Source: Cranoglanis bouderius
Lineage: Eukaryota; Chordata; Actinopteri; Siluriformes; Cranoglanididae
Direction: 5' to 3'
Assembly (NCBI GenBank): GCA_023630585.1
Contig: CM042548.1
Location: forward strand, 8,253,027 to 8,317,026
Length of the DNA: 64,000 nucleotides
Shown here piece by piece: positions 11,198-44,479 of this stretch (positions are counted from its first letter, which is position 1; every line of letters begins with the position of its first letter). The notes under the pieces were generated by a model, which worked only from the letters and a program-made list of their open reading frames with translations, did not search any database and was not told the origin of the DNA. Position numbers and translations under genes: made by a program.

Positions 11198-12480
11198 GTT
11201 TTATTTATATAGCGCCTTTCCACAAGCTCAAGGACACTTTACACTTCATATACATTTAACAGGACAAAGTACATTAATATACATTTCAACAGAAGTTTTT
11301 GTTTAGATAGTAATAGAGGAGATGTCACAGAGGCTCTGAGGTAGAGAGTTCCACAGTTTAGGTACAACTATACTGAAGGATCGCCCACCAAAAGTGGATA
11401 GACGATCTAGGTATAATCTAGGGACAGACAGTAATTTGGAATGAGAAGAACGAAGAGTGCGTACTGGTGTGTATGGATGTAGCAGATCGCATACTGTAGC
11501 TTGTTCACCGTAGCAAAGAGGGCTCTAGGTCTATAGCTCGCTTGTTGGATAAAAGAGGAAAAGTATATTGAACGTGCAGTGTTGAGTGCTGCTCTGTACT
11601 TCAGCTGATGTTCTGTAAGAGATAATGAATGAACAGTGAGGCCTGTTTTTCTACAGAGTCGTTCGAGACGATGGCCCACTCTTTTCATTGTCCGCAACTC
11701 AGGAGTAAACCGAGGCGATGAGTGAGCAGAGGGCACCAGCTTTGTCTTGATGGGGGAGTGCTCCTCAAGAACAGTTGAAATAGCTGAATTGTAACTTGAG
11801 AGAATGTTTGAAGGACAGGATAATTTCAAAGAGTCAGAAAGTAAGGGTGTACAGACAGAGGTGGAGAATGATGTGGGGTCTACTGCTTTTAGGTTGCAAT
11901 AAGATATAACAGTTTTCTTGTATGGCTTACAGTGAGGAAAATTAAATGAAAATTCTGTAAGTTTGTGATCTGAGATGCCAGGTTGTATACCAGTGGTAGA
12001 AACATTATTAAGACCTGATGTGCAAACTAAGTCAAGTATATGTCCATGGGTATGAGTAGAAAATTTCACATGCTGCGTTAAATTGAAGCATTCAAGAACA
12101 TTCATGAGTTCAGTTGTATCTGAACAATCAGCATCAACATGGATATTGAAATCACCAAGCTGTATAACATGGAGAGACATAGCACAGGCAAGAGTGAGTA
12201 TTTCACTAAGTTCAGAGAAAAAATTAGGCTGACACTTTGGAGGTCGGTAAATCAATACCACAATGAGAGGAGTTTCACCAATAATCTTGAAAGCCAGATA
12301 TTCAAAATACACGACATTATGAAATTCAGTCAGAACCGCTCTCATGTCATCTCAACAGCTAGTCCTCCCCCTGTTCCATGAGGTCGGGGTTTAGACAAAT
12401 ATTTGTACCCGTATGGAGTTAGCAAGTTTAGTTGTAAAAAGTCATTAGGTGTTTTTACCAACATCCCTGTGGAATATTTA
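11154..12480 (-). mobile_element. APE-type LINE fragment lacking reverse transcriptase
   Basis: Minus-strand frame 11407-12345 encodes the endonuclease part of a non-LTR retrotransposon. Visible motifs are VVLIYRPP, the LGDFNIHVD motif with the GDFN catalytic signature, LDLVCTSGL and the GISDHKL motif with its SDH. Upstream, in another frame, is GTGGGLAV, typical of the same enzyme. The usual reverse transcriptase is absent: after the linker region (to about 11510) the sequence passes into a 3' UTR-like segment, then a TTTATTTATATAGCGCC-type end, then an (AAT)n tail at 11154-11197. This is probably an L2/CR1-like family; the exact clade is not assignable by eye. Confidence 0.8.
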
Positions 12481-13479
12481 AAATAAAGGCAAACAAATTG
12501 TCATTCTTGAAAATAAGAAAAAAGGATTTCATTTGCGCTCAGTCTTCCACCATGTCTTGTATCCTTGGGGTATACTGTACAACATCAAAAATCTGGCTAG
12601 CTAGTCTGGCTCACTCAGCTGGCTAATGGCTTACCTGTACATGTTTCCACATGTTGGATGTTTAGCTGCGAAATACAGCTGTCTCCACAGGTTATGGATG
12701 GCAAAACTTGCAGATCATTATCACACTGTGTCTTTTGAAGCATTTAAAACTGAGGACACCTGACAAATTGGCCAAGGAACATTCATCTGTCTTCACTGTC
12801 TCAGACATTGCTGCTGCTGATTATGTTTTTGGTGCCTGAAGTGTAGACTTTCATCAGGTAATAGCTTAAGCTTGAATTATTTACAAGACTATGCTCATAT
12901 TGTCTTTTAATTGGCTGACAGTTCTCCATGCATTATTTATTTTTTTTACTCTGTAACTATGATCAAAATAAGTGTACCAAAGCTGAATATTTTATTTTTA
13001 AAACATACAAGTACTACATGATTTAATTATAAAAAAATATATATTTAAATGATATTAAAAAAAAGTAAAATTATTAGTGGACTATGCACTCAAGTACTGC
13101 AGTGAGTAGCTAATGTAAGATGTAGTATGTTACTTTCCACCCCTGAGAATAATGCAGCTTTATATGTGAAAGTAAGATGCCATATTTCTCCAGGGAGAAA
13201 ATCTGGTGATGAAGTCTTCATCGTCCTCTGGATCACTGGAAGGTCAGATATTAACTCAATTGACAAGGTTTGGCTCAGAAGGTAACATCAGACAATCGAT
13301 TTTCTTTTTCTTTTGACGACTGTAACAAAAAAAAAGCAGTTTCAGGGAATTCTGTTGCTCTTATCTCTGAACCTGCCAAAGTTTCCATATGTGTGGTCAA
13401 GAATGTCCCTTCGATATGAGATGACCGTGCAGTCCTGGTAATGAGTTTCTTTCACAACATTTTTTTTCCCATTTATTTT

Positions 13480-16000
13480 TTTATTTTATTTTTGATAAGA
13501 GGTCAGGCATTGAGACATGTGGATGTATCTTTGGTATAGCTAAAAAGTCTGTCAGGCTTCTTGATGAGGACATTGTGATTTGGTGGTTACAGGTGCTGGA
13601 TTTTGTGTTGCATAATATGGTGATAATGGGCCATTTGAAGCAGCAGCTATGATGGATGACAATGTAGTGTGGCACAAACTTACCTGATTAATTGTCTGTC
13701 CAACTGCAGTGGTAGAAGGAGGGGCTGACTGAAAACCGTTAATACCAGCTGATGAAACAGATGTGTTAGTTTGGCCTTCAGTAGTTTTCAGTAGTTCGAC
13801 TTTAAAAGGATATTCACAGAAGCAGAGGACCTAATTTTTCTGATCTTGCTGCTCTTCTGGTAAACTTGAGTAGCAGGTGGATACTGAGCTTGCTCCTGTT
13901 GCTGGCCAGGTTTCTGTGATTCTGATTAGCTACTCAATGTAATAAAAGACACGGTCCTCTCTATTTTTACCCATAGGATGAAAACCTGTCAAGCCTTGCA
14001 CTTTTTTTTTTACTCCCAGCGAAGACATAGATCTAGGAGTAGGTGTCATCAGTGCTAAGGCCAAAATCAACGAGTGTTCTTTAAAAGTCACAGGCAGATG
14101 GAAATGGCGCATGGCCAATTGAGCTTGATAGGAAAGATTTTGAGGTTGCTGTCTGGGATGGATACAGAGGCTTGCTGACAGAACTCTGCGTGACAGCTTC
14201 ACCTTCAAACACTAGTGATGCTTCAAGTTCTGCCAAAGTGTGCTGGAAGGGGGTCTGTGAAATGTACGCAACTGATAAGGGTTGTCTGATAAAACTATGC
14301 AATGCATATTTTGGAAGGCGTGATCAGCAAACTTATCTTCAACCAATCTCATTAAATCCTTCCACCATGCATCACTTTTACTCTGAGCAGATGCAGACAT
14401 AACTCTCTCAGTACTGTTGGGGATAATTTGTCAAGGGTCTCATTCCCATAAGGATATAACATTCTATCTTCAATGGAAGCTTAAGAGCAGTGATCAAGCC
14501 TATGGAAAAAAATTGCTGTCAGTAGATGAAAAGTTTTCAGGGTATAAAAGGAGATTGTTTTCAGACTGAGTGGAATTTCCGACTTTGATTAAAACGCAGA
14601 GTCTCTCCATGAAGTTATTTACAAGGAGTCTTTGAAACTTAAATTCTCCTCCATGTTTTACTAGTGCAGAATTCTTGATGAGTGAGCTGACTGAGAAGGT
14701 GAGTGGACAGCTGCTCCCACTTGTCTATCGCCACTTGATGTGTTATGACTTTTCAGTTCACTTGCACTACATCTCTTGCAGACGAGATTCACTGCGACAG
14801 GTCCAGAGACCATAGTGATGTTACAAACAATCTTGTTAGGTGCCTCTAGCCTGTATTTGCTTCTCTGTGCCAAAGGAAGTGTATTAGGCTTGTGAAGGCA
14901 GTCGTTGGGAAGGGAACATTCAAAGTGCGGGGAAATGTGGAGACACGGAGCTTCTCATTCACAGAATTGGTAAACACTCTTGTTATGCTTGTGTAGTCTT
15001 TGAGCATGAGCTTTTTTTTTTGTTGTTGGTTGTTTGTTTTCTGCTGTTTTTGTGAACTGCTTCCTGGCTGGATGAACCCAACCTTAACCTGGTGTTAACC
15101 TCAGAGATAGCATTCCAATGGGTCAGTAAGCTTAGAACAGGGATACTTTTCTGCTCAAGCTGACTGCTTTCTAATTCGTCTCAAGGCTCTCTGGCAACCA
15201 GTTCAACTACAGAAGCACTATCCTTGGTGTGTGACTCAGCTCTGTTCGGCAGAATTGTCAAATACATTATCATGGGGCTGCCCTTTTGTACAAAGGTCTT
15301 TTACATCATTGAAAATGGGCTCTGTAGCCTTCAGAGTGTTAGAAGTTCCCAGCAACTTCAAACTCCCATTTCATTTGTATTTGTTTTTTGTTTTACTATT
15401 CTGTCAGCCTCCTCAAGGTTATCAGTTATTGCTGGATCATAGCCTGATACCACAGGGATGTTATTTGTGGGCAAATGAGCAATAGGCTCCATGACTCTTT
15501 GATTCAGTGTGGAGTGTGAAGCAAAGCAGCAATCTTTACCCTGCGTCTGGTTGGATGAGCAGCAGCTGCCATGGTACCACTAATATCCTGTGCTGATTCA
15601 TTAAGCGATGAGGATCTCCTCTCATCGGAGATCAATGGGAGATCTTCTCCATAGGCAAGCTGCTGAGCTGATGTGTTATGCTTACTCACAGTGAATGAAC
15701 CAGAATGAAATGATCCCCTCTCCTCTTCTACTCATCTGCTAATTACATCTTTAGCAATGCCATTCATTGAGTTTATAGTAGTTGTATATGGCCTTTTCTG
15801 TGGTGCACGGAACAAAACTGTCCCAAGAGAAGCGATTACAGCCACACTCAGATGAGCTCTCAGAGGAGTCTTCTGAATTGTTGTGATCGGGGTTGTTTTG
15901 GTCTTGTGACGGCAGAGCAGCTTTGAAAGTTGTGCTTTCGGTTTGCAGGGACACTTGCAAATCCTTACTCCTAATTTCTAACTTTCTGAACAAAAACACA
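13480..16000 (-). other. Unidentified decayed coding-like region
   Basis: Several minus-strand open segments with non-repetitive amino-acid composition follow one another: 15751-15999 (Ser/Asp/Glu-rich, ending CGCNRFSWDSF...), 15504-15689, 15224-15485 read in minus, 14661-14873 and 14212-14400 (SDAWWKDLMRLVEDKFADH). Stops and frame changes separate them, and no splice sites fit well between them. This could be a decayed retrocopy or transposon gene, or it could be chance. I do not recognise the parent gene. Confidence 0.25.
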
Positions 16001-16895
16001 GATCCAACTCTAAAATGCAGACAAATGCCAAAGAAAACGCTTCTTTAAATACATTGGTTTCCTGAATGGATAAACTAGAACTTTATTTCCTAAGCCTTCA
16101 GCATGTGAAGAATTCTCCAAATAGCATATTATGCTATCCTTTATGTCCAACCATGAGAAATATTTATGAGAGTTAACTCCACAATTACCAATCTACTGTT
16201 TTATGCCAGCAGAACATAACAAATCTTTGGGATAATTATAACTGTGTTTATAAAAGCAGTCAGTCTATTGTTCTCTTGTATGACTAATAACATCCTGAAA
16301 GCTATGTCTTCCTCTTGGCTCATTCATACTTCGATTTAATTAACCAAACATGAAAAAAACAAAATGCATCAAGGGAAGAATTCATTACTTTTATCATGTG
16401 ACTTCTAAGTATTATTATTTCCCATCTGTCTCAAAGTTTGCATGACGTTACTATGGTAAGAATGTGTTCACAAAATCCATTATTAAATAGATTCATTGCC
16501 TGCCAGTCTTTCCAGAGGTCTATTCAGTTCCAAATTTGACTGGGCCTGAGGTTTGGTTAAATTTGACTGCAGACATGGAGTTACAAACAGCAACGCATTT
16601 CATTTTCATGAATCAGCTTTAATATCATTTAAAATTTAGGAACCAATACTTTACTGCACAAGAAACAGAATCTGAATTAAAAGTAATGTCCTGTACAGAC
16701 CAAAGAACATAACACTGATGTCAGGTTTGTAAACTAGGTTCTGACATGATTAGTGATCCCTTGCAAATATGTCTATGTGAACCTGAAATGATATCAAATT
16801 AAATATCTCTCACCTAACTCTCAGAACGTAGTTTAATGCCTATGCATTTCCATATACTGTGCGTGTTTTCCAATTCTTTACAATAAACATCCAAG

Positions 16896-16905
16896 TTTAT
16901 TTATT
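16896..16905 (-). promoter_or_regulatory. ttc12: Candidate TTC12 polyadenylation signal
   Basis: AATAAATAAA on the minus strand, about 330 bases past the TTC12 stop codon. It is the first canonical hexamer I see downstream. Low specificity in AT-rich DNA. Confidence 0.4.
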
Positions 16906-17229
16906 ATTAAAATCCATATAGAAAAACCTCTTATTTCTCAATTTTGGCAACAAACAGAGGAAAATGCAATGAAACCAAACAGACATGCAAAGTCAGCTAT
17001 TCAGGATGGGAGGAAAATGAAACTTGAATTGTCTTTGGGCTGCATGTAATCTAGTTCACCAGTGTCCGTGTTGTGTAATTAAAATGAACACTGGGAAGAA
17101 CTGAGTAATGAAGATAGCCCTGGTGCAGTGTAGGTTTCTCACTTTAAGATCAGGAAGATTGTTCTGGTTGTGATTTTCAGGGTACTAATCTAACGTCCAT
17201 GAGGGTGTGTCTGCCTGAAGTTGAAGGGC

Positions 17230-36907
<19,678 letters not shown>

Positions 36908-36967
36908 ACTTCAATTTAGCTATCAGCCAACAACACAGTCAAGCTGCGCGTCCTCGCGGGTAGACTT

Positions 36968-36981
36968 GTAACCATAGCAAC
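36968..36981. promoter_or_regulatory. ttc12: Candidate RFX X-box in TTC12 promoter
   Basis: GTAACCATAGCAAC, a near-palindrome, matches the RFX X-box consensus (RYYNYYATRRNRAC) at 13 of 14 positions in either orientation. It lies 61-74 bp upstream of the TTC12 ATG in the only CpG-containing patch around (36945-37020). RFX factors drive ciliary genes from X-boxes within about 150 bp of the start codon, which fits a dynein arm assembly gene. Confidence 0.7.
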
Positions 36982-37126
36982 GTCGGAAATCACGTGGTAC
37001 GTTTCGTCATTGTTGTGCGGCCAAAAACGTATACTAGAGTACTTAGTACTTGGTAGCGTGCAATTTTAATACAGAAAGTCCTGAACCATCATAGAAACCA
37101 TCACAGAAAATAAGGTTATGTCTGCT

Positions 37127-38150
<1,024 letters not shown>

Positions 38151-38151
38151 A

Positions 38152-38684
38152 CACTATATGCTCAAAAATATGTGGACACCTGACCATAACACCCATATGT
38201 GCCATTCCAAAACCATGGGCATTAACACAGATTTAGTCCCCACTTTGCTGTTATAATAAAATCCATTCTTCTGGGAAGGCTTTGAACTAGATTTTGGAGT
38301 GTGGCTGTGGGGATTTGTGTCCATTCAGCAACATGAACATTAGTGAGGTCAGGCAGTGATGTCAAGTGAGGAGGCCTGGGGTGCAATCGGCATACCAATT
38401 CCTCCCAGAGCTATTCAGTGGGATTGAGGTCAGGGCTCTGTGCAGGACACTCGAGCTCCTCAACACTATCCTTGGCAAACCATGTCTTCATGGACCTCAT
38501 TTTGTGCATAGGGATGTTTTTATGATGTAACAGGTTTGGGCCCCTTAGTTCCAATGAAGGGAAATCCTAATACTACAGCATACAAAGACATTCTAGACAA
38601 TTACGTATGTTTAAAACTTTGTTACGGGAAGGTCCACATACGGGTGTTATGGTGAGGGTGTCCACATACGTTGCCATATAGTAT
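38152..38684. mobile_element. Non-autonomous DNA transposon with ACTATATG ends
   Basis: Left end ACTATATGCTCAAAAATATG plus TGGACACC. Right end (about 38656-38684) is the inverse, GGTGTCCACATACGTTGCC then ATATAGT. The internal part has no open frame. It resembles the abundant fish Tc1/mariner-derived elements whose ends read TATGTGGACACC. Confidence 0.75.
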
Positions 38685-38976
38685 GAAAAAGAGTTATATA
38701 TTTGTATTAGGTGCCATTATTGTAAATACTGTTGCTGTCATCAACCTTAATCAGTTCTGTTATTGGTAATAATATCATAAAAACAGAAAGGACAAAATTA
38801 ATAGGTTGTATTGTTACACTCTAGAACATTCTAGTGGAAAACAACCCAGTTTAGGTATTTTGACAGCCCAGTGCTAGGTAAATATTGGACAGAATGCATG
38901 CTGGGCTATTTTAATCCAACTGGTTGGTTAATCCAATGTAACAATTGTGCTTGGTTATTCATTATGTCTGATTGTT

Positions 38977-38978
<2 letters not shown>

Positions 38979-39048
<70 letters not shown>
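38979..39048. repeat. (AAT)n microsatellite
   Basis: About 23 uninterrupted AAT units in intergenic DNA. Confidence 0.95.
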
Positions 39049-39049
<1 letters not shown>

Positions 39050-40025
39050 TCATACAATAATAACTAGCCAGATATAGATGTTATAGCAAACATTTTTTAT
39101 TATAGCAAAATGTACAAATTCATTAGAATTAATTAAATCCAATAAATTGCAAAAATAATTAAGAACAATTACACATACAAACAAACTCATTTTTACAATA
39201 TGATGTATAGGCAAAATATTGTGTCATAAAATTTTTAATTACAATGAAAATATTTCTTAAACTACTAATGAAGCCTCATCTTTAAATAATGTTGACATTA
39301 ATGAGCACATGGCATAATTAATTCCAGGGGCTGTAAAATTCTGTCTGAATCAGCAGCAGCTTGCTGGACAACAAAATGTGGATAACCCTGACACTTTCGA
39401 TTGCCCTGATTTGCATTAAACATCAATGCTGGGGTCTAATGGCTGGGCACACCCCTTTATCATCATGTAAGTGGTGAGGAGATTAGGAAATGTAAGTAAA
39501 ATAAAAAAAGAAATAAATGACTAAACGTGTTGATACTGATAAAATAGGAAACATGAGACAATGAAAAATAAAAAGGGAGAGTAAATGAAAAAGGAGGAGA
39601 AATATAGAGTTGAAATTATTTTATTCATTGTTTGAGACTATGAAAAAATTAAAAACATTATTAAGTTGGTGTGAATAAAAATGCATGATTAGGTAATTTT
39701 CCTCATCATAACTTGGTTCTGAGTAATAATACACATTTGTTAACTTTAGCTTGTGGTATAGATTACAGCATCATGTTGTAAGATGAGCAGATGATATCAC
39801 AAGGTGATGGAGGAAGATGTAATACTTAGAAAAGAATACAATTTAGTGATAAGTTTATCAGTTGTTGAACACTTTTAACCTTCCTTGAGTGAAGGACAAT
39901 TTGTGTCCATGAGGAATATTATGTACAGCATTAATACTGTGTAAAATCTAAAGGTATAAAGTGTTAGAATAACACTACTTTAACATTAATACAATACAAA
40001 GAACATATTATGCATTTTCTAAAAG
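39050..40025. other. Intergenic sequence, nothing recognised
   Basis: Very AT-rich, without repeat family or coding segment that I can identify. Confidence 0.4.
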
Positions 40026-40029
40026 TCTG

Positions 40030-40535
40030 TTTCCAATAATTCAATCATGTGGCAGCAGCACAATGCAGAAAATCATGCAGATACAGATGTTTGTTCACAT
40101 CAAACATCAGAATGGGGGGAAACGTGTTGGTAACAAATGGGCTGGTTTGTGTATTTCAGAAACTGCTGATCTGGGATTTTCACATACAGCAGTCTCTAGA
40201 GTTTACACAGAATGGTGCGAAAAACAAAAAACATTGAGTGAGTGACAGTTCTGTGGATGAAAACACCTTGTTAATAAGAGATGGCAGAGGAAAATGGCCA
40301 GATTGGTTTAAACTACTAGGAAGGATATAGTAACTCATATAATCACTCTTTACAACCATGATGAGCAGAAAAGCATCTCAGCATACACAAAACATCGAAC
40401 CTTGTGGTGGATGGGCTACAACAGCAGAAGACCTCATTGGGTTTCACTCCTGTAAGACAAGAACAGGAATCTGAGGCTATCATGGGCACACGTTCACCCA
40501 AACTGGACAGTTGAAGATTAGAAAAAAAAAATCAC
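40030..40535 (+). mobile_element. Tc1-like element fragment
   Basis: Carries the N-terminal transposase part on the plus strand (ETADLGFSHTAVSRVYTEW in one frame) with stops, then the GAACAGGAATCTGAGGCTAT segment also seen at 18115. No terminal repeats remain. Confidence 0.7.
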
Positions 40536-41845
40536 CTGGTCTTTATCCAGTCTTCAATTGCCCTATTGATGTACTCGAGCATCTTTAGAAATGGTTTTGT
40601 AGCATACAAGAAGAATGGAATGATAAGTCTCAAACTAATTTTTGTTGTTGTTGTTTACCAAACTACTAATATTTCAGAAAAAAGAGCTTTGAGAAGTGCT
40701 CTAATCCATGTCTGTAGGTTTTTGTGAATCAGGGAATTATGGTCTTGTGGAGACACGGTCAAAAGCAATACAATGATGAATGATGACAAGATTTTTTTTG
40801 TTTTGTTTTGTTCATTATGCTGTACCTTTGGGAAAACTGACTGACTGGTAAAACCTTTCTTTCAACAGGATAATGGCCACCCAAACACACTGCAAACATC
40901 ATTAAGACCTCTTTGGAGTGGAAGTCCAATGGGATTTACAAAATTTAATCAGCCATCTCAGACCTCCACCAGCAGATCAGAAGCTAAGGAACACTTGGCA
41001 GGTAATAGTAGCTTTATAAATTCCTCAAAAAGCTTTTAAAGTATTTAGTATAGCACCGCTTCAGTGGTGCATTTGAAATGAAGACACATGAGTACCTTTA
41101 GAAAATGCAAGAAATAATTATAATGATTATTGCATCAATATAGAGTTTGTATACTATAAATAGCTTAATTATAGACTTGCTGTGTTCTTTTCCTCATTCA
41201 CGTGGCATGCATGAAGTCAGCATGCAGTTATAATCACTATACATTCTTATTCATGGTCTACCACATAATTTTTATAAGACCTGGATGGATGGATGGATGG
41301 ATGGATGGATGGATGGATGGATGGATGGATGGATTCTGACACTATGGTTCTTTAAAGGTTATACTGCTAGGCTTTTCAAAGGCTTTTCAAATACCATGTT
41401 GTGGGTCTTGGTTTCCTGATGATTTTTCTTTCAATGTTTCATGCCCTGTCAGAGAATAATGCAAGATCCAGTTTAATAAATAATTGATCTTCTTTTTCAT
41501 GTGAAGAAGTCTCTGATGGTATACTTGACAGACATCAAGTCAAAAGCATTTTCAGTAACAGGCATGTCAAATGCCCATCACCATAAGCTCAGAGGTATAA
41601 TGTGTCCAGTGTGACATTGCACACAAGTGAGAAACTTAAAATGCACTCATGTCATCATTTTGAGCACACTACTAGGGTGTCTGTTTGCTCATCTGGGTTG
41701 ATCTGTTTAACCCCGGTATATCCAAGGGGGTGAAATGAAAAGGAACACAATGTTTATTCTACAGGAAAAAGAAATACTCCTATCAGCTAAATTAATTTAC
41801 TTACAAAAGCAAAAACACTGAAAGCAATGACTTTTAAGTCTAGAA
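40536..41845. other. Intergenic sequence with one (GGAT)n repeat
   Basis: No gene recognised. Contains (GGAT)n at 41283-41334 (about 13 units), possibly the tail of a lost SINE. Confidence 0.5.
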
Positions 41846-41847
41846 AG

Positions 41848-42433
41848 TGACTGTCCTGGCATCTGGGCCGGGACAGCTTGCCATCATTGATGGAACAATG
41901 AATTCTGAATTATACCAGCCAATTCTAAAGAAAAATGTCAGGACATCTGTCCGTGAACTGAATATCAAGAGAAAGTGGGTCATGCAGCAAGACAATGACC
42001 CTTTAACCATTCTACCAAAGAATGGTTAAGGAAGAATAAACTTAATGTTTTGAAATGGCCAAGTCAAAGTCCTGACCTTAATCCAATAGAAATGTTGTGG
42101 AAGAACCTGAATCAAGCAGTTCATGTGAGGAAACCCACCAATGGGCTAATATTCCTCCAAGCCGATGTGCAGGACTGATCAACAGTTACCGGAAATGTTT
42201 AGTTGCAGTTATTGCTGCACAAGGGGGTCGCACCAGATACTAAACAAAAAAAGTATGTGCAAAGGTTCACTCACTTTTGTCACTCACAAATATGTATTTT
42301 GTCTCATTTGTTTAATTTGGTTCTCTTTATCTACTTTTAGGACTTCTGTGAAAATCTGATGAAGTTTTAGGTCATATTTATGCAGACATATAGAAAATTC
42401 TAAAGGGTTTGCAAACTTTCAAGCACCACTGTA
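41848..42433 (+). mobile_element. Tc1-like element, 3' half
   Basis: Plus-strand transposase remnants: LAIIDGTMNSELYQPIL, KWVMQQDNDPLT around the second catalytic Asp and, after frameshift, LKWPSQSPDLNPIEMLWKNL with the Glu. These are followed by a terminal repeat ending GCAAACTTTCAAGCACCACT. The 5' half is missing. Confidence 0.75.
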
Positions 42434-42600
42434 ACTCAGTGTTTAAGATGTTGGACTGATCGGATATGAGTTCAAATCCCAGCAACCCCAAGCTGTTACT
42501 GCTGGCCCCGTGAGCAAAGCCCTTAACCGTAAAGCACTTAAACTGCTCAGTTGTATAGATGAGATGAATGTAAGTCACCCTGGCTAGCTTTAAGAATATT
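42430..42600 (+). mobile_element. tRNA-derived SINE (second family)
   Basis: Begins TGTAACTCAGTGTTTAAGAT, includes GAGTTCAAATCCCAGC (B-box-like) and ends with an ACTGCTCAGTTGTATAGATG / GTAAGTCACCCTGG module typical of a widespread fish SINE. Directly follows the Tc1 end at 42433. Confidence 0.65.
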
Positions 42601-42699
42601 TTATTATTTTTAATATAAAATACTTTATTGATGTAAATGCTTCCCACAAGTAATAAAATAAAAAACTTTTTTTTAATAAATTAAAGAAAACAAGTTAAA

Positions 42700-44012
42700 C
42701 GATTTTTTTCCCACTGTGTAGCATCCCCTCTTCTTAGAGTCCGTATAAGTCTGGGAACTGAGGAGAACAGTTGCTGGAGAAGAATGCTGTCCCATTCATG
42801 TCTGATACAGGATTCTAGCTGCTCCAGGGTCTTCTTTGTCATATTTTCGTTTCATGATGCGCAAATGTTTCCAATTGGTGAAAGGTCTGGACTGCAGGCA
42901 GGCCAGTTCAGCACCCAGACTCTTCTACTACGAAGCCATGCTGTTGTAATAGATGCAGTATGTGGTTTAGCATTGTCTTGCTCAAATACTCTATGCAAGG
43001 CCTTCCCTGAAAAAGACATCGTCTGGATGGAAGCATATGTTGCTCTAAAACCTGTATATACCTTTCAGCATTGATGGTGCCTTTCCAGATGTGCAAGCTG
43101 CCCATTCCATAGGCTCTAATGCACCCCCATACCATCAGAGATGTAGGTTTTTGAACTGAGCGCTGATAACAAGCCGAATGGTCCCGCTCCTAGTCCAGAG
43201 AACGCCCCGTCCACAGTTTCCAAAAAGAATTCCAAATTTCGATTTGTCTGACCACAGAGCAGTTTTCCACTTTGCCTCAGTCCATTTTAAATGAGTTCTG
43301 GCCCAGAGAAGACGGCGGCGTTTCTGGATCATGTTCACATATGGCGTGAGTGTTCACAGACAGTGAGTTCTGGAGGTGTTTCTGAGCCCATGCAGTGATT
43401 TCCATTACAGAATCATGCCTGTTTTTAAAGCAGTGCTGTCTGAGGGCCCGAAGATCATGGGCATGCAATATTGATATTCGCCCTCGTCCCTTGCGTGCAG
43501 AGATTTCTCAAGATCCTCGGAATCTTTTGATGATATTATACTGTAGGCGATGAGATATTCAAAGTCTTTGCACTTTTATGTTGAGGAATATGATTCTGAA
43601 ATTGTTCCACAATTTGTAGACACAGTTTTTCGCAGATTGGTGAACCTCTGCCCATCTTTACTTCTGAGAGACTCTACCTCTCTAAGCTACTCTTTTTATA
43701 CCCAATCATGTTACTGACCTGTTGCCAATTAACCTAATTAGTTAACAAAATGTTCCTCCAGCTGTTTCTTTTTAGTAACACTTACTTTTCCAGCCTTTTG
43801 TTGCCCCTTCCCAACTTTTTTTTGCGGCCATCAAATTCAAAATTACCTTATTTTTTTCTTAAAATGGTACATTTCCTCAGTTTAAACATTTGATATGTTT
43901 TCTATGTTCTATTGTGAATAACATATGTGTTTATGAGATTTGCAAATCATTGCATTCTGTTTTGTATTTACATTTTATACAGTGTCGCAATTTTTTTTGG
44001 AATTGGGGTTGT
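42700..44012 (-). mobile_element. Tc1/IS630-related element with ACAACCCC end
   Basis: The right end (43978-44012) is TTTGGAATTGGGGTTGTA, the terminal sequence of a common fish DNA transposon. Minus-strand transposase remnants are at 43277-43468, 43135-43338 (LLWARTHLKWTEAKWKTALW) and 42908-43135 (MVWGCIRAYGMGSLHIWKGT). Frameshifts and stops separate them, and the left terminal repeat is not recognisable. A short relative with both ends lies at 58432-58716. Confidence 0.75.
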
Positions 44013-44470
44013 ACATTTAATGTTATGGAACATCCACGATACAAGCTTGTTCTTGTTCTCACTTATATTGTTATAGCAGCTATAAATTGTCGTTCCCTCA
44101 CCAGCATCTCTTTTATTTCTCTTGAAGGTAATAAGACATAAAATATAGTTTGTCATGTTACTAAGACTCTCCTGTATCTAAACTCAAAGGAATAACTTTT
44201 CCTCTTTCTACAGCACTGATACTGGAGTCTCCTGCCAAAAAAAGAGAAATAACTGTCTCCTCACAGACAGCTTCAGCATATTTACAAATATACAAATATG
44301 TGGAGCATCTGCCATACAGGTCTCTGTGTACATTGTTACTATGGAAGCAATAACACATTAATATAAACACATGATTTGTCTTACAGCTGGAACTGTCAGA
44401 GCTGCTGTTATAGGAAATTAATTATTGTCTTTAGACCAATAAGAACAGCACTAGAGTTATCTATCACAGG
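44013..44470 (-). mobile_element. MITE-like repeat, copy B
   Basis: Matches copy A (485-960) in order along its length: ACATTTAATGTT at the left, an AATAAGA(C/T)A block, CTCTGTGTACATTGTTACTA, then GCTGTTATAGGAAATTAATT. It starts exactly where the Tc1-related element at 42700-44012 ends, so one may have inserted into the other. Confidence 0.6.
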
Positions 44471-44479
44471 ATGTCATAA

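Noticed and set aside
11407..12345. Long minus-strand frame as a host gene
   Set aside because: Carries the GDFN and SDH motifs of a LINE endonuclease and ends in a LINE tail.
13930..15999. Naming the decayed segment as an A-kinase anchor protein pseudogene
   Set aside because: A loose impression only; no motif specific enough to support it.
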